Positions 25,329 to 32,889 of a stretch of 64,000 bases of DNA are shown here, piece by piece. Made by a program: the position numbers and the translations under genes. The notes below the pieces were generated by a model. The model was not told the origin of the DNA, did not search any database, and saw only the letters and a program-made list of their open reading frames with translations. Source of the DNA: Haloarcula taiwanensis (GTDB lineage: Archaea; Halobacteriota; Halobacteria; Halobacteriales; Haloarculaceae); contig CP019154.1 of the NCBI GenBank assembly GCA_002844335.1, positions 310,001 to 374,000 on the forward strand. The letters are read 5' to 3'. Within the stretch, counting starts at the first letter, position 1. Every line of letters starts with the position of its first letter.

Positions 25329-25354
25329 ATCGGTCCGAGTGGCGTAGGACCGAT
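25329..25354 (+). promoter_or_regulatory. 8+8 inverted repeat between TATA and ATG of the ZIP gene
   Basis: ATCGGTCC (25329-25336) and GGACCGAT (25347-25354) are a perfect inverted repeat with a 10-base spacer. The repeat overlaps the end of the TTTTTAT box and stops one base before the ATG, covering the expected transcription start. Confidence 0.6.
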
Positions 25355-26167
25355 ATGGTCGCCGTCGAGAACGTCGTCTTCGTGTTTGTCGCGGGGTTGC
25401 TTACGGCACTCGCCACCGGCCTCGGTGCGATCCCGTTCTTTCTGGTGGATGAGTTCTCTGACCGATGGAACGTCCTGCTGTGGGGGTTAGCCTCGGGGAT
25501 CATGGTCGCCGCCTCGCTGTTCGGCCTCGTCCGGGAAGGGCTGGCCTACGGGTCGCCGGTGCTGCTGGTTCCCGGAATCCTCGCCGGGGTCGCGCTTGTG
25601 GCCGTGGCGCACGAACTTCTGGACGACTTCGACAGGTCACCCAAAGAGTTCGAACAGGCGGATTTCACGAAACTCCTGCTGATTCTGGGCATTTTGACTG
25701 TCCATAGCTTCCCGGAAGGCGTGGCTGTCGGCGTCTCCTTCGCGGAACTTGGGCTGGAATCGGCGACGCCAGACTCCGCCGTGAGTCTTGTCGGTGTCTC
25801 CGTCCCGCTGCTGGCAGTGTTCATGACGGTCGCCATTTCTATCCACAATATCCCCGAGGGGACTGCCATCGCCATCCCCCTCCGCTCGCTGGGCGTCAGC
25901 GAGTGGAAGATGGTCTGGTGGGCAGTGTTCTCCTCGCTGCCACAGCCGCTTGGGGCCGTTATCGCGTACTACTTCGTCACGCTGGCGAAGGCGTTTCTCC
26001 CGTTCGGCTTTGGCTTCGCCGCCGGAGCGATGGTGTATCTCGTGCTCACGGAGTTCGTCCCAGAGGCGCTGGAGTACGGCGGCGGTTTGCCGGGTGGGGG
26101 CAAACGCGAACTCCTCGCTGGCGTCGTTGTCGGAGTGCTGGCGATGGTGCCGCTGGCGTTCGTCTAG
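25355..26167 (+). CDS. ZIP family divalent metal transporter
   Basis: 270 residues with about eight membrane helices. The two metal-binding signatures are HSFPEGVAVGVSF (helix 4) and HNIPEGTAIAIPL (helix 5). ZIP proteins import or exchange zinc, iron or manganese; the ion cannot be read from sequence. Its promoter carries a DtxR-box-like element and a perfect inverted repeat, so expression is probably controlled by metal level. The AT-rich box TTTTTAT at about -28 supports a leaderless mRNA. Confidence 0.9.
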   Translation: MVAVENVVFVFVAGLLTALATGLGAIPFFLVDEFSDRWNVLLWGLASGIMVAASLFGLVREGLAYGSPVLLVPGILAGVALVAVAHELLDDFDRSPKEFEQADFTKLLLILGILTVHSFPEGVAVGVSFAELGLESATPDSAVSLVGVSVPLLAVFMTVAISIHNIPEGTAIAIPLRSLGVSEWKMVWWAVFSSLPQPLGAVIAYYFVTLAKAFLPFGFGFAAGAMVYLVLTEFVPEALEYGGGLPGGGKRELLAGVVVGVLAMVPLAFV

Positions 26168-26679
26168 AAGGGGAGTTTGTTCCGGATGACCGTGAGATCG
26201 ACGAAGGCCTTTAGCGGGTCGTCGTAGTCGTCAACCCGGGTTTCCATCCGGTAGTTCGAGTGGTCGACGGCGAAAAAGTACGGTCCGGGCTCGTCAAGTG
26301 ACTCTCGTGCGCCGCCGTCGTCTGTCGACGCCTGATAGATATCCGACCCCTTTGGCTGAACTGCTGTCTGGCTGAATTTGGGGTTCCCCGGCGGTGTCTC
26401 GTCCGGTTCTCGACCCTTGATGTACGCATCGTACTGCTTGAACTGCGCACGGTCAGTGAAGAAGTACACGTTGAACGGCGTCTCAGACTTGACAATATAC
26501 TGTAGCTCACCGCCGGGGTCAGATACGTCCGGAATCCGCTCTTTTATCCACGCCTCGTGTGGCTCGACTCTGACATCCTGCTTCACGCTGACGACGACTT
26601 CGCCGCCACCACCCATGCAACCAGAGCCAACGGCTGTTGCACCGACACCCACTGTCTGGAGGAATCTCCGGCGCTTCAT
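26164..26679 (-). CDS. Tat-exported lipoprotein, unknown function
   Basis: 171 residues. The N-terminus MKRRRFLQTVGVGATAVG with lipobox GSGC at 18-21 is a twin-arginine lipoprotein signal. The mature part is mostly beta with no cysteine, and includes PHEAWIKERIPDVSDPGGEL and FAVDHSNYRMETRVDDYDDP. It converges on the ZIP gene with a four-base overlap. No family recognised. Confidence 0.72.
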   Translation of the reverse strand: MKRRRFLQTVGVGATAVGSGCMGGGGEVVVSVKQDVRVEPHEAWIKERIPDVSDPGGELQYIVKSETPFNVYFFTDRAQFKQYDAYIKGREPDETPPGNPKFSQTAVQPKGSDIYQASTDDGGARESLDEPGPYFFAVDHSNYRMETRVDDYDDPLKAFVDLTVIRNKLPF

Positions 26680-26758
26680 CCATTGATAATCAGGGTTGCG
26701 CTCTACTTAGTTCTACGTCCGCAGTTATAGTCGCTGATAACGGGTTCGAAAAGGAAGG

Positions 26759-26766
26759 AATTTAAA
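26759..26766 (+). promoter_or_regulatory. TATA-like box for the ribosomal protein operon
   Basis: AATTTAAA is about 30 bases before the rpl39e ATG at 26793, consistent with leaderless or very short-leader transcription of the L39e-L31e-aIF6 operon. Confidence 0.6.
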
Positions 26767-26792
26767 CCACGGCACGGAACAAGCACCATACC

Positions 26793-26945
26793 ATGGGTAA
26801 GAAATCGAAGGCTACGAAGAAGCGACTGGCCAAACTCGACAACCAGAACAGTCGAGTCCCGGCCTGGGTCATGCTCAAGACGGACCGCGAGGTCCAGCGC
26901 AACCACAAACGACGCCACTGGCGGCGCAACGATACTGACGAATAA
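26793..26945 (+). CDS. rpl39e: large ribosomal subunit protein eL39
   Basis: 50 residues, the exact family length: [20 protein letters not shown], then [13 protein letters not shown] and [11 protein letters not shown] small basic protein near the exit tunnel of the 50S subunit. It is one of few basic proteins in this halophile. Its stop overlaps the L31e start (TAATG). It was too short for the usual ORF cut-off. Confidence 0.95.
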
Positions 26946-27223
26946 TGAGCGCCAGTGACTTCGAGGAGCGTGTCGTCACCGTCCCGCTCCGAGACGCGCG
27001 AGCCGAACCGAACCACAAGCGCGCAGATAAAGCGATGGTCCTCATCCGCGAGCACCTCGCCAAGCACTTCTCTGTCGACGAGGACGCCGTCCGTCTGGAC
27101 CCCTCCATCAACGAGGCGGCCTGGGCCCGCGGTCGCGCCAACACGCCGAGCAAAATCCGTGTTCGCGCCGCCCGCTTCGAGGAAGAGGGCGAAGCCATCG
27201 TCGAAGCAGAGACCGCAGAGTAA
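26945..27223 (+). CDS. rpl31e: large ribosomal subunit protein eL31
   Basis: 92 residues; [24 protein letters not shown] and [25 protein letters not shown] match archaeal L31e. The ATG shares one base with the L39e stop. The next gene follows after two bases. The operon order L39e, L31e, aIF6 is standard in Archaea. Confidence 0.95.
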   Translation: MSASDFEERVVTVPLRDARAEPNHKRADKAMVLIREHLAKHFSVDEDAVRLDPSINEAAWARGRANTPSKIRVRAARFEEEGEAIVEAETAE

Positions 27224-27225
27224 CG

Positions 27226-27891
27226 TTGCTCCGCGCGGCTTTCTCCGGGTCGTCGTACGTGGGTGTGTTCGCCCGTGCGACCGACGACTGCGTGCTGGTT
27301 CGCCCAGACCTAGACGAATCGCTGCTTGACGACCTGAGCGACGAACTCGACGTTCCGGCCGTGCCGACCACCGTTGGCCGCTCCGGGACCGTCGGCGCGC
27401 TCGCAACCGGCAACGAGAACGGGCTAGTCGTCTCCGAACGCGTCCGCGAGACCGAAATCGAACGGATTCAGGACGTCGTCGACGTGCCCGTGACGCGGCT
27501 GCCCGGCCGGATCAACGCCGCCGGCAACGTCGTCTGCTGTAACGACTACGGCGCGTACGTCCACCCCGACCTCTCCAGAGAGGCCGTGCAGGCGATCAAG
27601 GACGGGCTAGACGTACCCATCGAACGCGGTGTCATCGCCGGTGTCACGACTGTCGGGACCGCCGCCGTCGCCACCAACAAGGGCGTCCTCTGCCATCCGA
27701 AGGCCACTGACGGCGAACTCGATGCCCTTGAGGACATCCTCGACGTGCCGGCCGACATCGGGACCATCAACTACGGTGGCCCGCTCGTCGGCTCCGGGCT
27801 GGTCGCGAACGATCACGGCTACGTCTGTGGTTCGGACACCTCCGGGCCGGAACTGGGCCGTATCGACCAGGCGCTGGGCTACATCGACTGA
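27226..27891 (+). CDS. eif6: translation initiation factor aIF-6
   Basis: 221 residues, five-fold pseudo-symmetric repeats (for example [54 protein letters not shown]). It binds the 50S subunit and blocks joining with 30S. The start is TTG at 27226, giving [13 protein letters not shown], which matches relatives. A TTG start two bases after the L31e stop suggests coupled translation and lower output. Confidence 0.94.
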   Translation: MLRAAFSGSSYVGVFARATDDCVLVRPDLDESLLDDLSDELDVPAVPTTVGRSGTVGALATGNENGLVVSERVRETEIERIQDVVDVPVTRLPGRINAAGNVVCCNDYGAYVHPDLSREAVQAIKDGLDVPIERGVIAGVTTVGTAAVATNKGVLCHPKATDGELDALEDILDVPADIGTINYGGPLVGSGLVANDHGYVCGSDTSGPELGRIDQALGYID

Positions 27892-27911
27892 CGCGACTTC
27901 TCTTTCACCAC

Positions 27912-28076
27912 TCAGGATGGATGCTGGTGGCTGAGTTTCTCTGCCACCACGCCCGGAACGGGTAGTCCACAGTCAGCACACGCCCAGGACCGGCTGGTCC
28001 CGCCCCGCTCCAGCGTCAAATCCTGCCTGAAGCGCAGAGTCGCACCACACTCACACTGGTAGGTTGTCTCGCTCAT
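27912..28076 (-). CDS. 54-residue zinc-finger microprotein
   Basis: ATG at 28076, TGA at 27914-27912. Begins MSETTYQCECGATLRFRQDL; cysteines C8, C10, C33 and C36 (ACADCGLP) form a likely zinc site (CxC...CxxC). It lies opposite to the ribosomal operon and is divergent from another zinc microprotein. Function unknown. Composition and codon use fit a real gene. Confidence 0.65.
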   Translation of the reverse strand: MSETTYQCECGATLRFRQDLTLERGGTSRSWACADCGLPVPGVVAEKLSHQHPS

Positions 28077-28142
28077 ATCTCAACGTATGTGGTGTCCGGC
28101 CAAATCCGCCGGGGTCAGTGACCATGATAGATCGTGTCAAAG

Positions 28143-28150
28143 AATAATAT
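28143..28150 (+). promoter_or_regulatory. TATA-like box of zinc microprotein gene
   Basis: AATAATAT lies about 26 bases before the ATG at 28173, consistent with leaderless transcription. Confidence 0.5.
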
Positions 28151-28172
28151 AGTGCGTTCCCAAACATCACGT

Positions 28173-28310
28173 ATGGTCCAGCGAACACCGACTGCGGAAG
28201 ACCAGAACCGCCTCGTCTGCCGGAAGTGTGACTACTCGACAGGTGTACTCCGGCCGTCCTGCCCGGAGTGTGGTGGTGATATGGTGTACGCGCCAGAACC
28301 CAGTGAATAG
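28173..28310 (+). CDS. 45-residue zinc-ribbon microprotein
   Basis: ATG at 28173, TAG at 28308-28310. Two CxxC knuckles: VCRKC (16, 19) and CPEC (30, 33). It reads as a bare zinc ribbon of the rubredoxin-like kind, preceded by a clear TATA-like box. It is located between eif6 and rplX, so it may be part of the translation cluster. No family name assigned. Confidence 0.7.
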   Translation: MVQRTPTAEDQNRLVCRKCDYSTGVLRPSCPECGGDMVYAPEPSE

Positions 28311-28458
28311 AGGTATTTCGCCCGTTTCTTGATATGTGGGTATCGGACTGCCCGGGTCTGAGAGTGGTGAATACTGGTTGGTTCTGTCGCGGACAGTTGC
28401 GTTACTGGAAAAAGGCGGAAGGGGAAGATACTTCCCTGCCCTGCCCGCATCTGCGTGT

Positions 28459-28632
28459 ATGAGCACGTACACTGTTCGCGGTAGTTTCCCGGCCCGAGAC
28501 GGCCCACAGGAGTTCGAGAAGGAGGTCGAGGCGCCAAACGAGAACGTCGCTGAGGAGCGCGTTTACAGCGACTTCGGCTCCCAGCACAACCTCAAGCGCA
28601 CGCAGATCACAATCGAGGAGGTGGCAGCATGA
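28459..28632 (+). CDS. rplX: large ribosomal subunit protein LX (L18a/L20e)
   Basis: 57 residues from the ATG at 28459: TYTVRGSFPARDGPQEFEKE and NVAEERVYSDFGSQHNLKR. Archaeal LX corresponds to half of eukaryotic L18a. The stop overlaps the prefoldin alpha start (ATGA). The upstream part of the open frame (from 28336) is not conserved in type and contains the promoter region. Confidence 0.92.
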   Translation: MSTYTVRGSFPARDGPQEFEKEVEAPNENVAEERVYSDFGSQHNLKRTQITIEEVAA

Positions 28633-29087
28633 TGGGCGGTGGCGGCGGTGGCGGCGGTCAGATGCAGCAGGTCGCACAGGAAATCGAACAGATGGAGCAG
28701 GAAGTCGACGCCATCGACGAGGAAATCGAACGCCTCCGCGAGAAGCAGACGGACATCGACGAAGCCATCGAGGCCATCGAAACGCTCGACTCCGGCTCCA
28801 CGGTGCAGGTCCCGCTCGGCGGCGACGCCTACATCCGCGCGACTATCGAGGACATCGACGAGGTTGTCGTCTCTCTCGGTGGCGGCTACTCCGCAGAGCG
28901 CGAACAGGACGGCGCTGTCGACACGCTGGAAACCAAGAAGGAAACGCTGGACGACCACATCAGCGACCTGCAGGAAGAGAAGGCCGAAGTCGAGACCGAG
29001 ATGGAGGAACTCGAACAGCAGGCCCAGCAGATGCAACAGCAGCAGATGCAGCAGATGATGCAACAGCAAGAGCAGGAAGACGAGTAA
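28629..29087 (+). CDS. pfdA: prefoldin alpha subunit
   Basis: 152 residues. Two long coiled coils flank a beta region (LDSGSTVQVPLGGDAYIRATIEDID). A Gly-rich N-terminus (MMGGGGGGGG) and a Gln/Met-rich C-terminal tail (QQAQQMQQQQMQQMM) are unusual extensions. Prefoldin hands unfolded proteins to the thermosome. It overlaps rplX and lies seven bases before ftsY. Confidence 0.93.
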   Translation: MMGGGGGGGGQMQQVAQEIEQMEQEVDAIDEEIERLREKQTDIDEAIEAIETLDSGSTVQVPLGGDAYIRATIEDIDEVVVSLGGGYSAEREQDGAVDTLETKKETLDDHISDLQEEKAEVETEMEELEQQAQQMQQQQMQQMMQQQEQEDE

Positions 29088-29094
29088 GGCCGCC

Positions 29095-30384
29095 ATGTTC
29101 GACGGACTGAAGGACAAACTCAGCGGGTTCACGAGCGACGTCGAGGAAGATGTCGACGACGACGCGCTCGAAGCGGAGGACGAACCGGACGCCGGCGAGG
29201 CAGATGGGAACGTGCCTGCCGATGCAGAGACTGAATCCGAGCCCGCACCGGACGCACAGCCGTCCGAAGACGACACGCGGGTGGCGGAAGCGACAGCCGA
29301 GACCGACCAGCAACAGGCTGACGCTGAACCGCCAGCAGCGGACTCTATGGCGACAGAGGAGTCAGCCACAGCGTCGGCTACGGAACTCGAAGACACGGAC
29401 GCGGTCCCCGACGACGAGTCACAGTCGGACACCGCCGCGGCGACCGAGGAGGACTCGGAGTCCGAAGCCGATTCGGAGTCTGAGGAAGACGACGGTGGCC
29501 GCGGCCTCGCCGCGAAGGCGAAGCTCATGGCGACCGGGAAGACGGTCATTGAGGAGGAGGACCTGCAGAGCCACCTCGACGACCTCGAACTGGCGCTGCT
29601 GTCGAGCGACGTGGAGATGAGCGTCGCCAACGAAATCCTCGACGGCGTCAAGGAGAATCTCACGGGCCAGACCCGCCGACGGCTCTCTAGCACGGGGAAC
29701 CTCGTCCGGGACGCACTCCGAGAGTCGCTGTACGATGTCATCAACGTCGGCCAGTTCGACTTCGACGAGCGCGTCCAGCAGGCGGACAAGCCCGTCACCA
29801 TCGTGTTCACCGGCGTCAACGGCGTCGGGAAGACGACCTCAATTGCGAAACTCGCCCAGTACTTCGAGGACCGTGGACTCTCGACGGTGCTCGCCAACGG
29901 CGACACCTACCGCGCTGGCGCGAACGAGCAACTGGAGAAACACGCCGAGAACCTCGACAAGAAGATCATTACCCACGAGCAGGGGTCGGATCCGACGGCG
30001 GTTGTCTACGATGCCGTCGAGTACGCAAAGGCCAACGACATCGACGTGGTGCTTGGTGATACGGCTGGCCGACTCCACACCTCCGATGACCTGATGGCCC
30101 AACTGGCGAAGATCGACCGTAACATCGACCCCGACATGACGCTGTTCGTGGACGAGGCGGTCGCGGGTCAGGACGCCGTCAATCGGGCGCGCGAATTCAA
30201 CAACGCGGCTGAGATAGACGGGGCGATCCTGACGAAAGCTGACGCCGACCCGCAGGGCGGTGCGGCTATCTCCGTCGCCCACGTCACCGGCAAGCCAATT
30301 CTCTTCTTGGGGACCGGCCAAGACTACGACGACCTCGAACCGTTCGACCCCGAGGAAATCGTCGACAGTCTCATCGGCGAGTAG
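29095..30384 (+). CDS. ftsY: signal recognition particle receptor FtsY
   Basis: 429 residues. Residues 1-135 form a very acidic low-complexity A domain that probably meets the membrane. The NG GTPase domain follows: G1 GVNGVGKT (240-247), DTYRAGANEQLEKHA, DTAGRLHTSDDLM (G3), TKADADPQGGAA (G4), and GTGQDYDDLEPF at the end. It docks Ffh-ribosome complexes at the translocon. It is last in the rplX-pfdA-ftsY operon. Confidence 0.95.
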   Translation: MFDGLKDKLSGFTSDVEEDVDDDALEAEDEPDAGEADGNVPADAETESEPAPDAQPSEDDTRVAEATAETDQQQADAEPPAADSMATEESATASATELEDTDAVPDDESQSDTAAATEEDSESEADSESEEDDGGRGLAAKAKLMATGKTVIEEEDLQSHLDDLELALLSSDVEMSVANEILDGVKENLTGQTRRRLSSTGNLVRDALRESLYDVINVGQFDFDERVQQADKPVTIVFTGVNGVGKTTSIAKLAQYFEDRGLSTVLANGDTYRAGANEQLEKHAENLDKKIITHEQGSDPTAVVYDAVEYAKANDIDVVLGDTAGRLHTSDDLMAQLAKIDRNIDPDMTLFVDEAVAGQDAVNRAREFNNAAEIDGAILTKADADPQGGAAISVAHVTGKPILFLGTGQDYDDLEPFDPEEIVDSLIGE

Positions 30385-31259
30385 GCCTCTTACTTTGCGG
30401 TTATTGTTGCCGCAGCCTCCGGGCTGTGCGTAGCTATTGTGCACCCTGTGCGTGGAAAACACGGAGCGGTCACACGCTTCTGCCGAGGGCCCACTGCACT
30501 CGATGCGGCAAATATTACTACATGAGCGGAGGTGTGGTCGTTTTCGCCGACAGGAGCGCGCTGAAGTCACTCGCTGTGCATCTCTGACGTACACACTATC
30601 GTAGCGTGACACCAATGCAGACAACCGAACGACGCGACGTTTCCAGCGATGTTGTCAACGGGGGAGATAGCGATGTCTGACGGCCGCTACTGTCGGCAAG
30701 CCGCGCCGGCTGATGTCGCACCTGAACTCGTCGGGCCGTCTCCGGATGATCGTCCTCTCCCTGTTGACGAGCAGCGGTCGTAACTGGCGGGGGCGAGTTG
30801 CTGCCCGCTGTCTCAGTTGGCAGTGACGAGAACTGCGGCGATGGGAGTTCCCGCAGGCTGGAGACTGCTGCTGGACACACGCGTTATTACGTTGCTAAAC
30901 GGGGCTGAGTGGATGAGTTCTGACCGGTGAACGGCTGTCCGTCACAGTGCGGAGCAGGCCGGCATTCCCAGAGGCGCAGATGTCTATGTGTTTGATAACT
31001 GCTTGGGAACAGTATGCATACATATAAGCCGGGCACCGAACAACACCGCGACACCTCAATGTCTGGGCAATCAAAGCCAGAACTCCCGGTGAACCGGACG
31101 AAATACTGGCTTTGAACGAATCAGGGTCTGGCACAGACTGTTTATCGTTGTTCTGTGGACCGGCCCACCTTCGGATGTGTCTAATTCGTTCCGTCGGCTC
31201 CCTGTCAGACGCTTAGCAGGCCATTCATAAACTGCCCTGGTGGTCTTCGGGCAAACGCT
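30385..31259. other. 875-base gene-poor region
   Basis: No gene of normal size is convincing. Short frames include a 21-codon one at 30521, another at 30615, and a 36-codon acidic one at 30673-30783. Several AT-rich boxes are present (about 30509, 31019). A stem-loop CGCAGCC/GGCTGTG lies near 30411-30429, 25 bases after ftsY. It could hold small RNAs, microproteins, or the remains of a lost gene. Confidence 0.5.
30673..30783 (+). CDS. candidate 36-residue ORF in the gene-poor region
   Basis: ATG at 30673 to TAA at 30781-30783. The peptide starts MSDGRYCRQAAPADVAPELV, is acidic and Pro-rich and has a haloarchaeal composition. No upstream box at the right distance was seen and no family is recognised. 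It may be a decayed gene. Confidence 0.25.
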   Translation: MSDGRYCRQAAPADVAPELVGPSPDDRPLPVDEQRS

Positions 31260-31709
31260 ATGGGACGACTCACAACTCGACGAAACGTTATCAAAATCGC
31301 AGGCGGCGCACTCGTAGCGCTCGCTGGCTGTAGTGACACTGGCGGTAGCGGCGGGAACGGCACGATGGAAACTGACGGCGGAGGTGGTGAAGCCCCGAAC
31401 ACACCCACGGCAGCAGCGACTGATGCGATGACGGAAGACGACACAGAACCGGCGATGGAGACTGCGTCCGACACCGAGGGCGAAACTGGAACCGATACCC
31501 AGACGGAATTCGACGAAAACGAGACCGGGATGCCGGACGGCGAAACCGACATACCCGGCAACGATACCGAGGGGCCGGGCAACGCAACAGACCTGCCAAG
31601 CAACGAGACCGAACTGCCGGATAACGAAACCGGTCTGCCCGGTAATGAGACCGACACGGCCGGAAACGAGTCGGGCAACGAAACGACTGCCAACGAAACC
31701 GGCACATAA
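31260..31709 (+). CDS. Tat lipoprotein with dense N-glycosylation sequon repeats
   Basis: 149 residues. TTRRNVIKIAGGALVALAGC is a twin-arginine signal with a lipobox cysteine near residue 24. The mature part has no predicted fold: Gly, Asp, Glu, Thr and Pro dominate. From residue 85 an eight-residue pattern (P-x-N-E/D/A-T) recurs, for example LPSNETELPDNETGLPGNET. At least ten N-x-S/T sequons occur in total. It would be a heavily glycosylated, membrane-tethered surface stalk. A TTCATAAAC box lies about 33 bases upstream. Confidence 0.8.
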   Translation: MGRLTTRRNVIKIAGGALVALAGCSDTGGSGGNGTMETDGGGGEAPNTPTAAATDAMTEDDTEPAMETASDTEGETGTDTQTEFDENETGMPDGETDIPGNDTEGPGNATDLPSNETELPDNETGLPGNETDTAGNESGNETTANETGT

Positions 31710-31760
31710 GCCGCTGACGCCGTGCCGGACCGCGTTCTGTCCGGCCGGGTACGTCTGGTG

Positions 31761-32411
31761 TTACTCTCGGGCGGCTTCAACGGCGTCGACGAATGCCGCG
31801 GCCTGCTCGCGGACGCCGTCCATGTCGTCGTTTTCGATGGCCTCGTAGTTGACCAGCGCCGAGCCTGCGCCGACGGCGACTGCGCCAGCGTCGAAGTACT
31901 CGTCGACGTTGTCAGTCGAGACACCACCGGTCGGCATAATCGGGACATCGCCCAGCGGCCCCTGCAGCGCGCCGATGTGACCCGGGCCGACAGTCGAAGC
32001 GGGGAACATCTTCAGGATGTCCGCGCCAGCTTCCATCGCGGCGGCGGCCTCCGTCGGCGTCATGACGCCCGGAATCGCGAGGACGCCCTCGCGGTTGCAG
32101 ACGTCGATGACGTCCTCGTTGAGATTCGGCGCGAGGACGAACTCCGCGCCCGCCTCGATGACGTTTCTGGCGGCGGCGGCGTCCATGACAGTGCCGGCCC
32201 CGATGATGGCGTCGGTATCGTCGAGGGCCTTGTCGACGGCGGCGATCATGTCCGAACAGCGCTTTGCGTCGGCCGTCAGCTCCAGCGCCGTGACGCCGCC
32301 CTCGTGGACCGCCGTCGCCACGTCGACCATTTTCTCCTCGGGAATCCCGCGCAGGACTGCCGTGACGCCGCTGTCGACCAGTTCCTGTTGTACCGCCTGT
32401 TTGCTCGTCAT
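31761..32411 (-). CDS. kdgA: 2-keto-3-deoxy-6-phosphogluconate aldolase (Eda type)
   Basis: 216 residues, class I aldolase of the bacterial Eda family. It splits KDPG to pyruvate and glyceraldehyde 3-phosphate. K134 in DILKMFPASTVG forms the Schiff base and E44 in VTALELT is the base, both at E. coli-like positions; IGAGTVMDAAAARNVIEAGAEFVLAP is diagnostic. It fits the semi-phosphorylative Entner-Doudoroff path of haloarchaea, possibly acting after the dehydratase at 179. Gene symbol usage varies among genomes. Confidence 0.9.
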   Translation of the reverse strand: MTSKQAVQQELVDSGVTAVLRGIPEEKMVDVATAVHEGGVTALELTADAKRCSDMIAAVDKALDDTDAIIGAGTVMDAAAARNVIEAGAEFVLAPNLNEDVIDVCNREGVLAIPGVMTPTEAAAAMEAGADILKMFPASTVGPGHIGALQGPLGDVPIMPTGGVSTDNVDEYFDAGAVAVGAGSALVNYEAIENDDMDGVREQAAAFVDAVEAARE

Positions 32412-32466
32412 AGGCGCAACTGTGGTGGGGTGGCTGAAAAGCGTGTCTGAACCGCCGGCTCACTCG

Positions 32467-32841
32467 CTAGGCGTCCGGGTTGTACGGGCGCGCGATATCG
32501 GTCGGCGGCGCGCCGACGCCCAGCACAGTAACCGACTCGTCGGCATCAGCAGGGTTGTGGGCACGGTGTGGGCTTTCCGGTTCGGCGACGAACGCTTCGT
32601 CGGACGAGACAACGTACTCCCCGTCGGGCGTTTCGACGTGAAGTGTCCCCTCAAGGACGTAGAACAGTTCCTCGCGCGTCTCGTGGTAGTGGTAGGTCCG
32701 CGAGAGGTCTTCGCCGGGGGCCATCTCGTAGGTGGCCGCATGGAGCGCGTGGAGTTCGGCGGCGTCGGAGATGCCGCGCCGGTCACAGGGGTAGTCCTCG
32801 GTTTCTGACAGGTCCCGTGGGTCGATCTGATGATAGCCCAT
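32467..32841 (-). CDS. cupin domain protein
   Basis: 124 residues from the ATG at 32841. The single cupin barrel has HYHETREELFYVLEGTLHVE (metal-binding His and Glu) and later AFVAEPESPHRAHNP (second His). No substrate can be assigned. A GTG start 13 codons upstream is possible. It is next to the aldolase and the AEC permease on the same strand, so a shared sugar-acid or small-molecule role is conceivable. Confidence 0.82.
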   Translation of the reverse strand: MGYHQIDPRDLSETEDYPCDRRGISDAAELHALHAATYEMAPGEDLSRTYHYHETREELFYVLEGTLHVETPDGEYVVSSDEAFVAEPESPHRAHNPADADESVTVLGVGAPPTDIARPYNPDA

Positions 32842-32889
32842 ATCGTCGGTGGGGGCGTCGGCGGGCAAAAGCGTGCCCACGGCGCAGTG

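Noticed and set aside
26700..28460. tRNA genes in the gaps of the ribosomal cluster
   Set aside because: GGTTCGAA-like strings occur but no cloverleaf with acceptor and anticodon stems could be drawn; none found in other intergenic gaps either.
28563..29906. Minus-strand frame of 447 codons opposite pfdA and ftsY
   Set aside because: It is Ser- and Leu-rich low complexity produced by the mirror of acidic codons; prefoldin and FtsY are certain on the other strand.
30596..30880. Minus-strand frame of 94 codons in the gene-poor region
   Set aside because: Composition is basic and Ser/Thr/Pro-rich, unlike halophilic proteins, and no promoter-like box precedes it.
31205..31948. Minus-strand frame opposite the sequon lipoprotein
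   Set aside because: Val/Ser repeat product is the mirror of the Asn-Glu-Thr repeats; the plus strand has a Tat lipobox and correct composition.
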